Below are positions 14,497 through 22,666 of a stretch of DNA of 23,928 bases, in pieces. Positions within the stretch are counted from its first letter, which is position 1. Every line of letters begins with the position of its first letter. Source of the stretch: DASSKF01 sp035690725 (GTDB taxonomy: Bacteria > Actinomycetota > Actinomycetes > Actinomycetales > Dermatophilaceae). The DNA lies in the NCBI GenBank assembly GCA_035690725.1, contig DASSKF010000065.1, positions 1 to 23,928 of the forward strand, in the 5' to 3' direction. A program made the position numbers and the translations under genes. A model generated the notes under the pieces. The model was not told the DNA's origin. It made no database searches and was given only the letters and a program-made list of their open reading frames with translations.

Positions 14497-15441
14497 TCAG
14501 TTGTCGCCGTTGCGGTTGCGGTGCCGCGTGACGTCGCCCTCGTCCAGGTCGCTGTCCAGGTCGTCCGCGGTGACGTTGCTGTCGGGCGTGTCCTTGCCGA
14601 GCGCGTCGACGTCGACGTCACGGATGTCCTGCGCGTCGGCCGGCGAGACGGCGCCGGTCGCGTCCGACGCGGCGGTCCCGGTGCCGGGTGCCCCGTCGAG
14701 CTCGGTCGCCAGCCCGCTGCCGGCGGCCCCCGACGTGGCGGTGCCGGTCGCGGTCGCGGTGGTGGTCGTCACGCCCGAGGTCGTGGCCGGCGGCACGTAG
14801 GGCTCGGCCGGCGGCGTCGCCCACGGGTCCTCCTTGGCCTGCGACTTCTTCAGGTATGCCGCCACGGCGGCTCCCGTTCCCGCGAGGACTCCCAGCACGA
14901 TCAGGACGATGCCGCCCTTGCCGCGGCGCTTCCTGCCGACCTGCCCGTCACTGAGCACGGCGGCCGCGGCGCTGCTGCGTCGGGCGACGTCACCCTTGCC
15001 CTCGGACAGCTCGTGTAGGGCGGCCTGCACCTTCGGCAGCAGGTCGTCGACGATCTTGTCCCGGGCGGTGTCGACGGCCGGGCCGGCGGCGGCCACGGCC
15101 TGCTCCAGCTTCGGAGCGGCCGTCTCGATCTGGTGCTCCAGGCGGGGGCGGGACCACTCGTAGGCGGCCTCGGCCCGTGGCTTGGACCACTCGTAGGCGG
15201 CCTCCGCGCGCGGCTTGCCCCAGTCCTTGGCCGCCTTCGCCGCCGCCTCGGCCCGCGGCTTGGACCACTCGTAGGCGGCCTCGGCACGGGGCTTGCCCCA
15301 CTCCTTGGCGGCCACGGTGCCCTCGGCCAGCGCGGGCGCGACGTGCTCGCGGACCGTGTCCGTGACCTGGTGCCCGGTCTTGACGGCCGTGGCCTGCGCC
15401 TGCTCGCCCACCTTCTCGGCCTTGCTCCTGCGAGTGAACAC
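14497..15441 (-). CDS. Membrane protein with 11-residue amphipathic repeats (DUF5324-like)
   Basis: This 314-residue protein has four zones. An N-terminal Lys/Ala/Glu-rich helical part contains five 11-residue units of the form (E/D)W(S/G)KPRAEAAY at residues 47-105, interrupted once by KAAK. A second helical zone runs to about 150. One transmembrane helix (178-197) follows a basic KRRGKGG. The Thr/Ala/Asp-rich tail is low in complexity and ends acidic. GTG 15441 has AGGAGG six bases upstream. The layout and the ppiA neighbour recall the Streptomyces DUF5324 proteins; that comparison is from memory. Eleven-residue repeats in other proteins form amphipathic helices that lie on membranes, so a membrane-surface role is possible. 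The biochemical function is unknown. Confidence 0.8.
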   Translation of the reverse strand: MFTRRSKAEKVGEQAQATAVKTGHQVTDTVREHVAPALAEGTVAAKEWGKPRAEAAYEWSKPRAEAAAKAAKDWGKPRAEAAYEWSKPRAEAAYEWSRPRLEHQIETAAPKLEQAVAAAGPAVDTARDKIVDDLLPKVQAALHELSEGKGDVARRSSAAAAVLSDGQVGRKRRGKGGIVLIVLGVLAGTGAAVAAYLKKSQAKEDPWATPPAEPYVPPATTSGVTTTTATATGTATSGAAGSGLATELDGAPGTGTAASDATGAVSPADAQDIRDVDVDALGKDTPDSNVTADDLDSDLDEGDVTRHRNRNGDN

Positions 15442-15581
15442 TCGAGTCCTCCTGTCGAGTTGCCGGTCAGTTGGCACTGCATCTCTCCTGTCCCCATCCT
15501 GCACCGCCGGACCCCCATCCGACCACCGGGCCCGTGACGCAGCACGCGGACGCCCGTCGGCTGCGTGCGAGGATGGCGACC
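15442..15581. promoter_or_regulatory. Divergent region between the repeat protein and ppiA
   Basis: This 140-base gap must hold the starts of two divergent transcripts. Apart from the ribosome sites (AGGAGG before 15441 on the minus strand, GAGG at 15569-15572 on the plus strand), I see no promoter with two good hexamers. Confidence 0.3.
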
Positions 15582-16103
15582 ATGAACGTGACGCTGCACA
15601 CCAACAAGGGCGACATCACCATCACCCTGTTCCCGAACGACGCACCGCAGACGGTCGAGAACTTCGTGGGTCTCGCGACGGGCGAGAAGGAGTACCGCGA
15701 CGACGCGGGCCGGCAGAACCCGACCCCGTTCTACGACGGCCTCGTCTTCCACCGGATCATCCCCGGCTTCATGATCCAGGGCGGCGACCCGCTCGGACAG
15801 GGCATGGGCGGCCCCGGCTACACCTTCGACGACGAGATCAGCCCCGCCCGCGACTTCACCCAGCCCTACATGCTGGCCATGGCCAACGCCGGCAAGCGCG
15901 GCGGCAAGGGCACCAACGGCTCGCAGTTCTTCGTCACCGTCGGCGCGACCACCTGGCTGCAGGGCAAGCACACGATCTTCGGCGAGGTGGCCGACGGCCC
16001 GAGCCGCGAGGTCGTGGACGCCATCGCCGGCGTGCCGACCGGGGCCCAGGACCGCCCGGTGGAGCCGGTCGTCATCGACACGGTGACCGTCGAGCGGGAC
16101 TGA
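15582..16103 (+). CDS. ppiA: Peptidyl-prolyl cis-trans isomerase, cyclophilin type
   Basis: This 173-residue single-domain cyclophilin catalyses cis-trans isomerisation of proline peptide bonds. The catalytic segment FHRIIPGFMIQGGD contains Arg58, and NGSQFFVT and the final EPVVIDTVTVE strand are typical. No signal peptide is present, so it is cytoplasmic. ATG 15582 has GAGG nine bases upstream; an in-frame ATG at 15573 would add only three residues and overlaps that site. It begins the conserved actinobacterial ppiA-rhomboid-crgA order and is separated from rhomboid by a strong hairpin. Confidence 0.95.
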   Translation: MNVTLHTNKGDITITLFPNDAPQTVENFVGLATGEKEYRDDAGRQNPTPFYDGLVFHRIIPGFMIQGGDPLGQGMGGPGYTFDDEISPARDFTQPYMLAMANAGKRGGKGTNGSQFFVTVGATTWLQGKHTIFGEVADGPSREVVDAIAGVPTGAQDRPVEPVVIDTVTVERD

Positions 16104-16130
16104 TCCCGCCCCTCGTTCGTTCCCCCTGTA

Positions 16131-16163
16131 CGAGCCGAGCCGGCGCCCTCCCGGCTCGGCTCG
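16131..16163 (+). terminator. Hairpin after ppiA
   Basis: CGAGCCGAGCCGG (16131-16143) and CCGGCTCGGCTCG (16151-16163) are a perfect 13-base inverted repeat with a 7-base loop, 27 bases after the ppiA stop. It probably ends or attenuates the ppiA transcript before rhomboid. It lacks a T-tract. Confidence 0.7.
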
Positions 16164-16203
16164 CCCACCCACCCGACCTTCCCGACGAGGCGACCGAGCG
16201 ACG

Positions 16204-17103
16204 ATGAGCGAGCCCCCGGCACACCAGCAGGAACAGCAGGCACCGGTGTGCCCGCGACACCCGGACCGGGTCTCCTACGTGCGCTGCCAGCGCTGCGGCC
16301 GGCCCACCTGCCCCGAGTGCCAGCGGCCCGCCGCCGTCGGGATCCAGTGCGTCGACTGCATCCGCGAGGCGAACCGGGCCACGCGCCCCACCAGGACCAC
16401 GCTCGGCGGCCGTGCCAGCCGCGACACCCGCCCGCTGGTGACCTACACCCTCATCGGGATCTGCGTGCTCGTCTGGCTGGGCCAGCTCGCGACCCCGACC
16501 GTCACCCGGGAGCTGTGGTTCTCGCCGCTGCAGGGCGACAGCGAGCCGTGGCGGTTCATCACCGCGGCGTTCGTGCACGCCCCCGGGGTCGGCAACATCT
16601 GGCACATCGGGTTCAACATGTACGCCCTGTGGATCCTCGGCCAGTACCTCGAGCCGCTGCTCGGCCGGGTCCGCTTCCTGGCGCTGTACCTGATCAGCGC
16701 CATCGGCGGCTCCGTCGGCTACCTGCTGTTCGCCTCGACCAACTTCGGGGCGGCCGACCAGCGGCCCGGCTGGATCACGCCGACCGTCGGAGCCTCCGGC
16801 GCGGTGTTCGGCCTGTTCCTCGCCCTGTTCGTCATCAACCGGCACCTGGGCCGCTCGAGCAGTGGGATCATCGCGATCCTCGTCATCAACGCCGTGCTCG
16901 GATTCCTCGTGCCCGGCATCGCCTGGCAGGCCCACGTGGGCGGCGCGGTGACCGGCCTGCTCTGCGGCGGGGTGATCGCGTGGACCTCGCCGCGGGCGCC
17001 CCAGTGGCGGCAACGGCTGCAGGTCCCGCTGCTGGTCGCGGTGCTCGTGCTCGCCGGCGTGCTGGCGTGGCTGCGCTACGCGACCGTCGACCTGCCCTTC
17101 TGA
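16204..17103 (+). CDS. Rhomboid intramembrane serine protease with zinc-ribbon N-terminus
   Basis: This 299-residue protein begins with a B-box-like zinc-binding region (Cys16, His19, Cys28, Cys31, Cys36, Cys39, Cys49, Cys52) facing the cytoplasm. Six or seven membrane helices follow. The rhomboid dyad is Ser198 in GASGAVFG and His244 in WQAHVGG, with HIGFNMYALWILG (His134, Asn138) as the oxyanion-side motif. It should cut membrane helices within the bilayer; no substrate is known. ATG 16204 is the only sensible start, with a weak ribosome site. It follows ppiA as in many actinobacteria, but crgA does not come next because a glycosyltransferase gene intervenes. Confidence 0.94.
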   Translation: MSEPPAHQQEQQAPVCPRHPDRVSYVRCQRCGRPTCPECQRPAAVGIQCVDCIREANRATRPTRTTLGGRASRDTRPLVTYTLIGICVLVWLGQLATPTVTRELWFSPLQGDSEPWRFITAAFVHAPGVGNIWHIGFNMYALWILGQYLEPLLGRVRFLALYLISAIGGSVGYLLFASTNFGAADQRPGWITPTVGASGAVFGLFLALFVINRHLGRSSSGIIAILVINAVLGFLVPGIAWQAHVGGAVTGLLCGGVIAWTSPRAPQWRQRLQVPLLVAVLVLAGVLAWLRYATVDLPF

Positions 17104-17111
17104 GAGCACGG

Positions 17112-17143
17112 TTGTCCACAGGTTGTCCCCAGTCTGGGGAAAA
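17112..17143. other. Cluster of DnaA-box-like sequences
   Basis: TTGTCCACA (17112-17120) equals the DnaA-box form preferred in high-GC actinobacteria. TTGTCCCCA (17123-17131) follows 11 bases on in the same direction, and TTTTCCCCA reads on the minus strand (plus-strand TGGGGAAAA, 17135-17143). The last two form the dyad CCCCAGTCTGGGG. They lie in the convergent gap between the rhomboid gene and the small membrane peptide gene. DnaA binding is inferred from sequence only. Confidence 0.5.
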
Positions 17144-17177
17144 CTACATGGCTGTGATTCCGGTGCGGCGCGCGTCC

Positions 17178-17330
17178 TCAGGCGCGGGCGTGGCGCGGCA
17201 GGAGCCGGCTCACCGCCGACGCCGCGGCCAGGAGCGCGAACGCGCCCAGGCCCAGCCAGATGCTCTCACTGCCGGCGAAGGCCAGCACGCCACCGGCGCT
17301 GGACATCCCTGCTGCGGTGTGGGTGTACAT
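17178..17330 (-). CDS. Small single-pass membrane peptide, 50 residues
   Basis: ATG 17330 is preceded by GGAGGA four bases upstream, one of the best ribosome sites in the window. The frame encodes 50 residues: a polar start MYTHTAAGMSS, a Gly/Ala-rich stretch, a hydrophobic helix at about 23-41 (SIWLGLGAFALLAAASAV), and a basic end RLLPRHARA. The membrane helix with a basic C-terminus suggests the N-terminus faces out. It lies downstream of the glycosyltransferase gene on the same strand, 85 bases after its stop, so they are probably co-transcribed. The gap is filled by a 14-base tandem array. It could be a small partner of the glycosyltransferase, but no family is recognised. Confidence 0.7.
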   Translation of the reverse strand: MYTHTAAGMSSAGGVLAFAGSESIWLGLGAFALLAAASAVSRLLPRHARA

Positions 17331-17344
17331 CTGCTCCTCCTTTC

Positions 17345-17428
17345 CCTACTCGGGCCTTCCTGCTCCGGCTGTCCTGCTCCGGCTGTCCTGCTCCGGCTGT
17401 CCTACTCCGGCTGTCCTACTCCGGCACG
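17345..17428. repeat. 14-base tandem array, about six units
   Basis: Units of CCTGCTCCGGCTGT at 17359, 17373 and 17387 are identical. The unit at 17401 has one change (CCTACTCC), and the outer units at 17345 and 17415 are degenerate. On the transcribed minus strand each unit gives ACAGCCGGAGCAGG, so a GGAG-containing word recurs every 14 bases up to the true ribosome site of the small peptide gene. The last unit spans the glycosyltransferase stop codon (17416-17418). Confidence 0.9.
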
Positions 17429-18537
17429 GCGACGTGGTACCAACGGGCCTCGGCGCGGCCGAGCGACTGCGCCAGGGCCCGGACGAAGGCCACCTGCAGG
17501 AACGCCTCGTACACCAGCTCCGGCAGGAACAGGGCGGCGAGCAGCCGGCCGGTGCGGGTCGAGCGGCGGACGGTCACCATGCGCTCGAGCCAGAAGGCGA
17601 GCCCCACCCACGCCCACATCGGGTGGAAGCTGAAGGTGCCGGTGACGAGGGTGAGCGCCGTCATCACGACGTAGAGCCACATGGCCACCACGCCCAGGGC
17701 GAGCATCGCCTGCTGACCCCAGTAGCGGCGGGTGACCGGCGTCCACCCGTAGGCGCGCAGGTTGTCGATCGCGCCCCGGTACCAGCGCACCCGCTGGCGC
17801 ATCAGGTCAGCGGGAGTCGGCATCACCTCGGTCGAGACACCGCAGGCCAGCGGGGACACCAGCTGCCGGCCCCGCGACTTCAGGGCCAGGGTCAGCTCGT
17901 TGTCCTCGGTCAGCGCGTGCCGGTCGTAGACGTCGCCGCGGTTCCCCGGCAGCACCCGCCCGCGGGCACCGGCCAGGTCGCGCAGGGCGACCGCCCGCAC
18001 CGCCGCGGCGGTTCCGGTCAGCACCATGACGCGCCCGGACCGGGAGAGCTCGCGGGCGTACCGGGCGTACTCGTTGGCCTGGAAGTGCTCAAGCAGGTTC
18101 GTGGGTCGCTGGGCGAGGAACACCCCGCCGACGGCGTCCGCCCCGGCCGAGATCCGGGTCAGGGCGGTCTGCAGGAAGTCGGGTGCGAGGACGGAGTCCG
18201 CGTCCTGGACCAGCACCACGTCGTTGGCCGCGAGCTCGGGCAGCAACGTCGCCAGCGCCTGGTTCAGTGCTCCGGCCTTCTTGTCGGTGTTGCCGACGGT
18301 CTCGAGGACCTCGGCACCGGCGCGTCGCGCCACCTGTGCCGTGTCGTCGGTGCAGTTGTCGCACACCACGACGACGCGGTCCGGCGGCACGCTCTGCTGC
18401 TGCACGCCCCGCACCGCCGCCGTGATGCCGTGCGCCTCGTCGTGCGCCGGCAGCAGCGCGACCACCGAGCGCGCCCCCCTCGCCCACGGGTCGGCCTCTC
18501 GCCGTGGATCGACGATGTCGGACATCGTGCCCCCCAT
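17416..18537 (-). CDS. Family 2 glycosyltransferase, processive type
   Basis: This 373-residue enzyme has a GT2 catalytic domain with the nucleotide-sugar region ALLPAHDEAHGI (27-38), DADS (112-115, metal binding), TED (210-212, likely catalytic base) and QRVRW (248-252), the Q-x-x-R-W signature of processive synthases such as cellulose, chitin and poly-GlcNAc synthases. Two or three membrane helices follow (about 272-345). It lacks the N-terminal membrane helices of many synthases. It would add sugars to a surface polymer or lipid carrier at the cytoplasmic face; the sugar is unknown. ATG 18537 has GGGAGGG upstream; ATG 18525 is a close alternative. It sits between rhomboid and crgA, which are usually adjacent, and is followed by a 50-residue membrane peptide gene. 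Confidence 0.88.
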   Translation of the reverse strand: MGGTMSDIVDPRREADPWARGARSVVALLPAHDEAHGITAAVRGVQQQSVPPDRVVVVCDNCTDDTAQVARRAGAEVLETVGNTDKKAGALNQALATLLPELAANDVVLVQDADSVLAPDFLQTALTRISAGADAVGGVFLAQRPTNLLEHFQANEYARYARELSRSGRVMVLTGTAAAVRAVALRDLAGARGRVLPGNRGDVYDRHALTEDNELTLALKSRGRQLVSPLACGVSTEVMPTPADLMRQRVRWYRGAIDNLRAYGWTPVTRRYWGQQAMLALGVVAMWLYVVMTALTLVTGTFSFHPMWAWVGLAFWLERMVTVRRSTRTGRLLAALFLPELVYEAFLQVAFVRALAQSLGRAEARWYHVAVPE

Positions 18538-18786
18538 CGGTCCCTCCCCGGGACCGTTCGTCTCCAGCAGTCCCGTCCCCCGGGACCGTCACACGGACCT
18601 CCGCGGGGGAGGACCTGTGGTGGACGCTAGGCGGCGCGATGCGCGCAGACCAGACTCTTTCAAGAAGAAGTCAGGAAAGAGTAAAGGAATAGTAAAGATG
18701 TGGCCGTACGGCCGACCCGTTCCTCATCGGTTCGGCCGACCCCGGGAGCCGGTCAAGGCCCGCGGGCGGTCAGGGGCAGGAGCCGG
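18538..18786 (-). promoter_or_regulatory. Glycosyltransferase promoter region with 11-base phased repeats
   Basis: A -10-like TAGCGT (minus strand, plus 18624-18629) lies 86 bases upstream of the glycosyltransferase start. Upstream of it is an AT-rich patch in which AGTCAGG (18669), AGTAAAG (18680) and AGTAAAG (18691) recur every 11 bases on the plus strand, a spacing typical of OmpR/PhoB-type response regulator sites. No good -35 is seen, as expected of an activated promoter. A perfect 12-base palindrome GGCCGTACGGCC lies at 18702-18713, and GGCCGACCC recurs near 18710 and 18735. The leader can form a GTCCCG/CGGGAC hairpin. Confidence 0.45.
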
Positions 18787-19053
18787 TCAGCGCCAGCGGG
18801 TGGTCATCAGGAACCCGGCCAGCATGAGTGCGAAGCCGATCATCAGGTTCCAGTAGCCGAGCGGGCCGATCGGGAACCGCGACTCGGTGATGTAGAAGGT
18901 CGCCACCCAGAGCAGGCCGATGATCATCAGGGCGCACATCACGGGGACGAACCACGGCGGGTTGGGCTCCGGCTTGCGCGCCTGGCGAGCGGCCTCCTCG
19001 CGGCCGGCTGCCGCCTTGGCCCTGGCCTTGGGACGACCCTTGGACTCCGGCAC
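18787..19053 (-). CDS. crgA: Cell division protein CrgA
   Basis: This 88-residue membrane protein matches CrgA, which in actinobacteria joins the divisome, contacts FtsZ, FtsI and FtsQ, and affects septum formation. A basic, Ala-rich cytoplasmic N-terminus (PESKGRPKARAKAAAG) is followed by two helices, about 33-55 (WFVPVMCALMIIGLLWVATF) and 66-84 (YWNLMIGFALMLAGFLMTT), ending in RWR. GTG 19053 has AGGAGA at good spacing; the frame extends to 19122 but that start would run into the upstream divergent promoter. Its length is normal for the family. It diverges from the DUF881 gene. Confidence 0.94.
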   Translation of the reverse strand: MPESKGRPKARAKAAAGREEAARQARKPEPNPPWFVPVMCALMIIGLLWVATFYITESRFPIGPLGYWNLMIGFALMLAGFLMTTRWR

Positions 19054-19109
19054 GGCGTTCTCCTCGCTCGATCGGCGCTGCTGGGCGTCGGTGGTGGACG
19101 CGTGCTGCC

Positions 19110-19138
19110 TTGGGGGCAGCACGTTCGTGATCTAGCGT
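19110..19138 (+). promoter_or_regulatory. Candidate promoter of the DUF881 gene
   Basis: TTGGGG (19110-19115), 17 bases, and TAGCGT (19133-19138) fit a vegetative promoter and would give a leader of about 26 bases carrying the AGGAGG site. The -35 overlaps a hairpin, GTGCTGCC (19102-19109) with GGCAGCAC (19115-19122), that could bind a regulator. Confidence 0.5.
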
Positions 19139-19171
19139 AGATGCTGCCCGTTCCCGACGACAGGAGGGCGC

Positions 19172-19951
19172 ATGTCGACCTCCCGCCGCCGGATGACCCG
19201 CTTCCTCACCCGCCGGCCGCGCGGGCCGTGGTCGGTCCTCGTCCCGGTGGTGTGCGCGCTCGCCGGCGTCCTGTTCGCGACGAGCGCCACGATCGCCGGC
19301 GGCACCAGCCTGCGCAACAACGGCGTCGACCTCGCCGACGTGATCCGCGGGCAGACCGACCGGGTCGAGGCCAAGGCCCACGAGGCGCAGCAGCTGCGCA
19401 GCGACGTGGACCGGATCTCCCGCCAGCGCGCTCCGGGCAGCGCCCGGCTCGAGCGGATCACGGCGAAGAGCACCGACCTCGCACCGGTGGCGGGCACCCA
19501 CGCCGTCGCCGGCCCCGCGATCACGGTCACCCTCGACGACGCCCACCTGCAGGCGAGCGAGATCCCGAAGCCCTACACGGTCGACGACGCGGTGGTCCAC
19601 CAGCAGGACGTCCAAGCCGTCGTCAACGCCCTCTGGCGGGGCGGTGCCGAGGCGATGATGCTGCAGGACCAGCGGGTCATCTCCACCAGCGCGGTCCGCT
19701 GTGTCGGCAACACCCTCATCCTGCAGGGTCGCGTCTACTCCCCGCCCTACACGATCCGCGCCATCGGCGACGTCCAGGGGATGAAGGCCTCGCTCCAGCA
19801 GGACCGGCAGGTCCAGATCTACCGACAGTATGTCGACCTGCTGGGTCTGGGTTACCAGGTCACCTCCCAGCGGAGGGCGAGCTTCCCGTCATACGAGGGG
19901 TCGCTCGACCTGCCGCACGCGACCGTGGTGGGCGCGGGCACGCACGGGTGA
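19172..19951 (+). CDS. DUF881 family membrane-anchored protein
   Basis: This 259-residue protein has a basic N-terminus, one membrane helix (about 21-43, VLVPVVCALAGVLFATSATIAG), a coiled-coil-like stretch (about 58-90) and an extracellular alpha/beta domain with the family segment VVNALWRGGAEAMMLQDQRV followed by CVGNTLILQGRVYSPPY. ATG 19172 has GGAGG four to five bases upstream. DUF881 proteins accompany division and septal wall genes throughout Actinobacteria and some Firmicutes; their molecular role is unclear. It is followed by pabA after 13 bases, with no class E sortase gene between. Confidence 0.92.
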   Translation: MSTSRRRMTRFLTRRPRGPWSVLVPVVCALAGVLFATSATIAGGTSLRNNGVDLADVIRGQTDRVEAKAHEAQQLRSDVDRISRQRAPGSARLERITAKSTDLAPVAGTHAVAGPAITVTLDDAHLQASEIPKPYTVDDAVVHQQDVQAVVNALWRGGAEAMMLQDQRVISTSAVRCVGNTLILQGRVYSPPYTIRAIGDVQGMKASLQQDRQVQIYRQYVDLLGLGYQVTSQRRASFPSYEGSLDLPHATVVGAGTHG

Positions 19952-19964
19952 GACCCTTGACCGC

Positions 19965-20594
19965 GTGACCCGCGTCCTCGTGATCGACAACTACGACAGC
20001 TTCGTCTTCACGATCGTCGGCTACCTGCAGCAGCTGGGGGCCGAGTGCGACGTGGTGCGCAACGACGCGGTGCCGGGCGACGCGGGTGCCGACCACGACG
20101 GGGTGCTCGTCTCGCCGGGACCGGGCACGCCGCAGGGGGCCGGGGTGTCCATGTCGGTGATCGAGGCGTGTGGCCGGCGGCGCCAGCCGATGCTCGGGGT
20201 CTGCCTCGGGCACCAGGCGCTCGGGGCGGTGTTCGGTGCCGAGGTGGTGCGGGCCCCCGAGCTGCTGCACGGCAAGACGTCCACGGTGGTGCACGACGGC
20301 TCTGGTGTGCTCGAGGGGCTCACCTCCCCGTTCACGGCGACGCGCTACCACTCGCTGACGATCGACCGGCCGACGGTGCCGGACGAGCTGGTGGTCCACG
20401 GGGAGACGCCGTCGGGGATCGTGATGGCGGTGCGCCACCGGGACCTGCCGCTGGAGGGCGTGCAGTTCCACCCGGAGAGCGTGCTCACCGAGGGCGGGCA
20501 CCGGCTGCTCGCCAACTGGCTGGTCCGGTGCGGGTCGGCCGACGCCGTGGAGCGGTCCGCCGGGTTGGCACCGCTGGTCCACGACGCCCACTGA
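19965..20594 (+). CDS. pabA: Glutamine amidotransferase of anthranilate / aminodeoxychorismate synthase
   Basis: This 209-residue class I glutamine amidotransferase supplies ammonia from glutamine to a chorismate-using partner. The triad is Cys80 in GVCLGHQALG with His169 and Glu171 in VQFHPESVLT; the oxyanion segment is SPGPGTP (50-56). GTG 19965 gives the usual start RVLVIDNYDSFVF; the longer frame overlaps the DUF881 gene. In this locus the protein is usually labelled TrpG/PabA; no trpE or pabB neighbour is present to decide between tryptophan and folate synthesis, so the symbol is tentative. It converges on pknB. Confidence 0.9.
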   Translation: MTRVLVIDNYDSFVFTIVGYLQQLGAECDVVRNDAVPGDAGADHDGVLVSPGPGTPQGAGVSMSVIEACGRRRQPMLGVCLGHQALGAVFGAEVVRAPELLHGKTSTVVHDGSGVLEGLTSPFTATRYHSLTIDRPTVPDELVVHGETPSGIVMAVRHRDLPLEGVQFHPESVLTEGGHRLLANWLVRCGSADAVERSAGLAPLVHDAH

Positions 20595-20623
20595 CCGGGA
20601 CGGCCCCGAGGGCATGTCCCCGG
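20595..20623. terminator. Hairpin between pabA and pknB
   Basis: CCGGGAC at 20595-20601 pairs with GTCCCCGG at 20616-20623 (one bulge), enclosing GCCC-CGA-GGGC. It begins directly after the pabA stop in the gap between convergent genes and may serve both. Confidence 0.5.
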
Positions 20624-20653
20624 CGATCGCCGACTGCGAGGTCGACGCCCGGC

Positions 20654-22662
<2,009 letters not shown>

Positions 22663-22666
<4 letters not shown>

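Noticed and set aside
17127..17139. Rho-independent terminator CCCCAGTCTGGGG after rhomboid
   Set aside because: As RNA only a 4-bp stem with a 5-base loop can form and no U-tract follows; the dyad fits paired DnaA-like boxes better.
17345..17428. CRISPR-like repeats
   Set aside because: The 14-base units are head to tail without spacers, and no cas genes are present.
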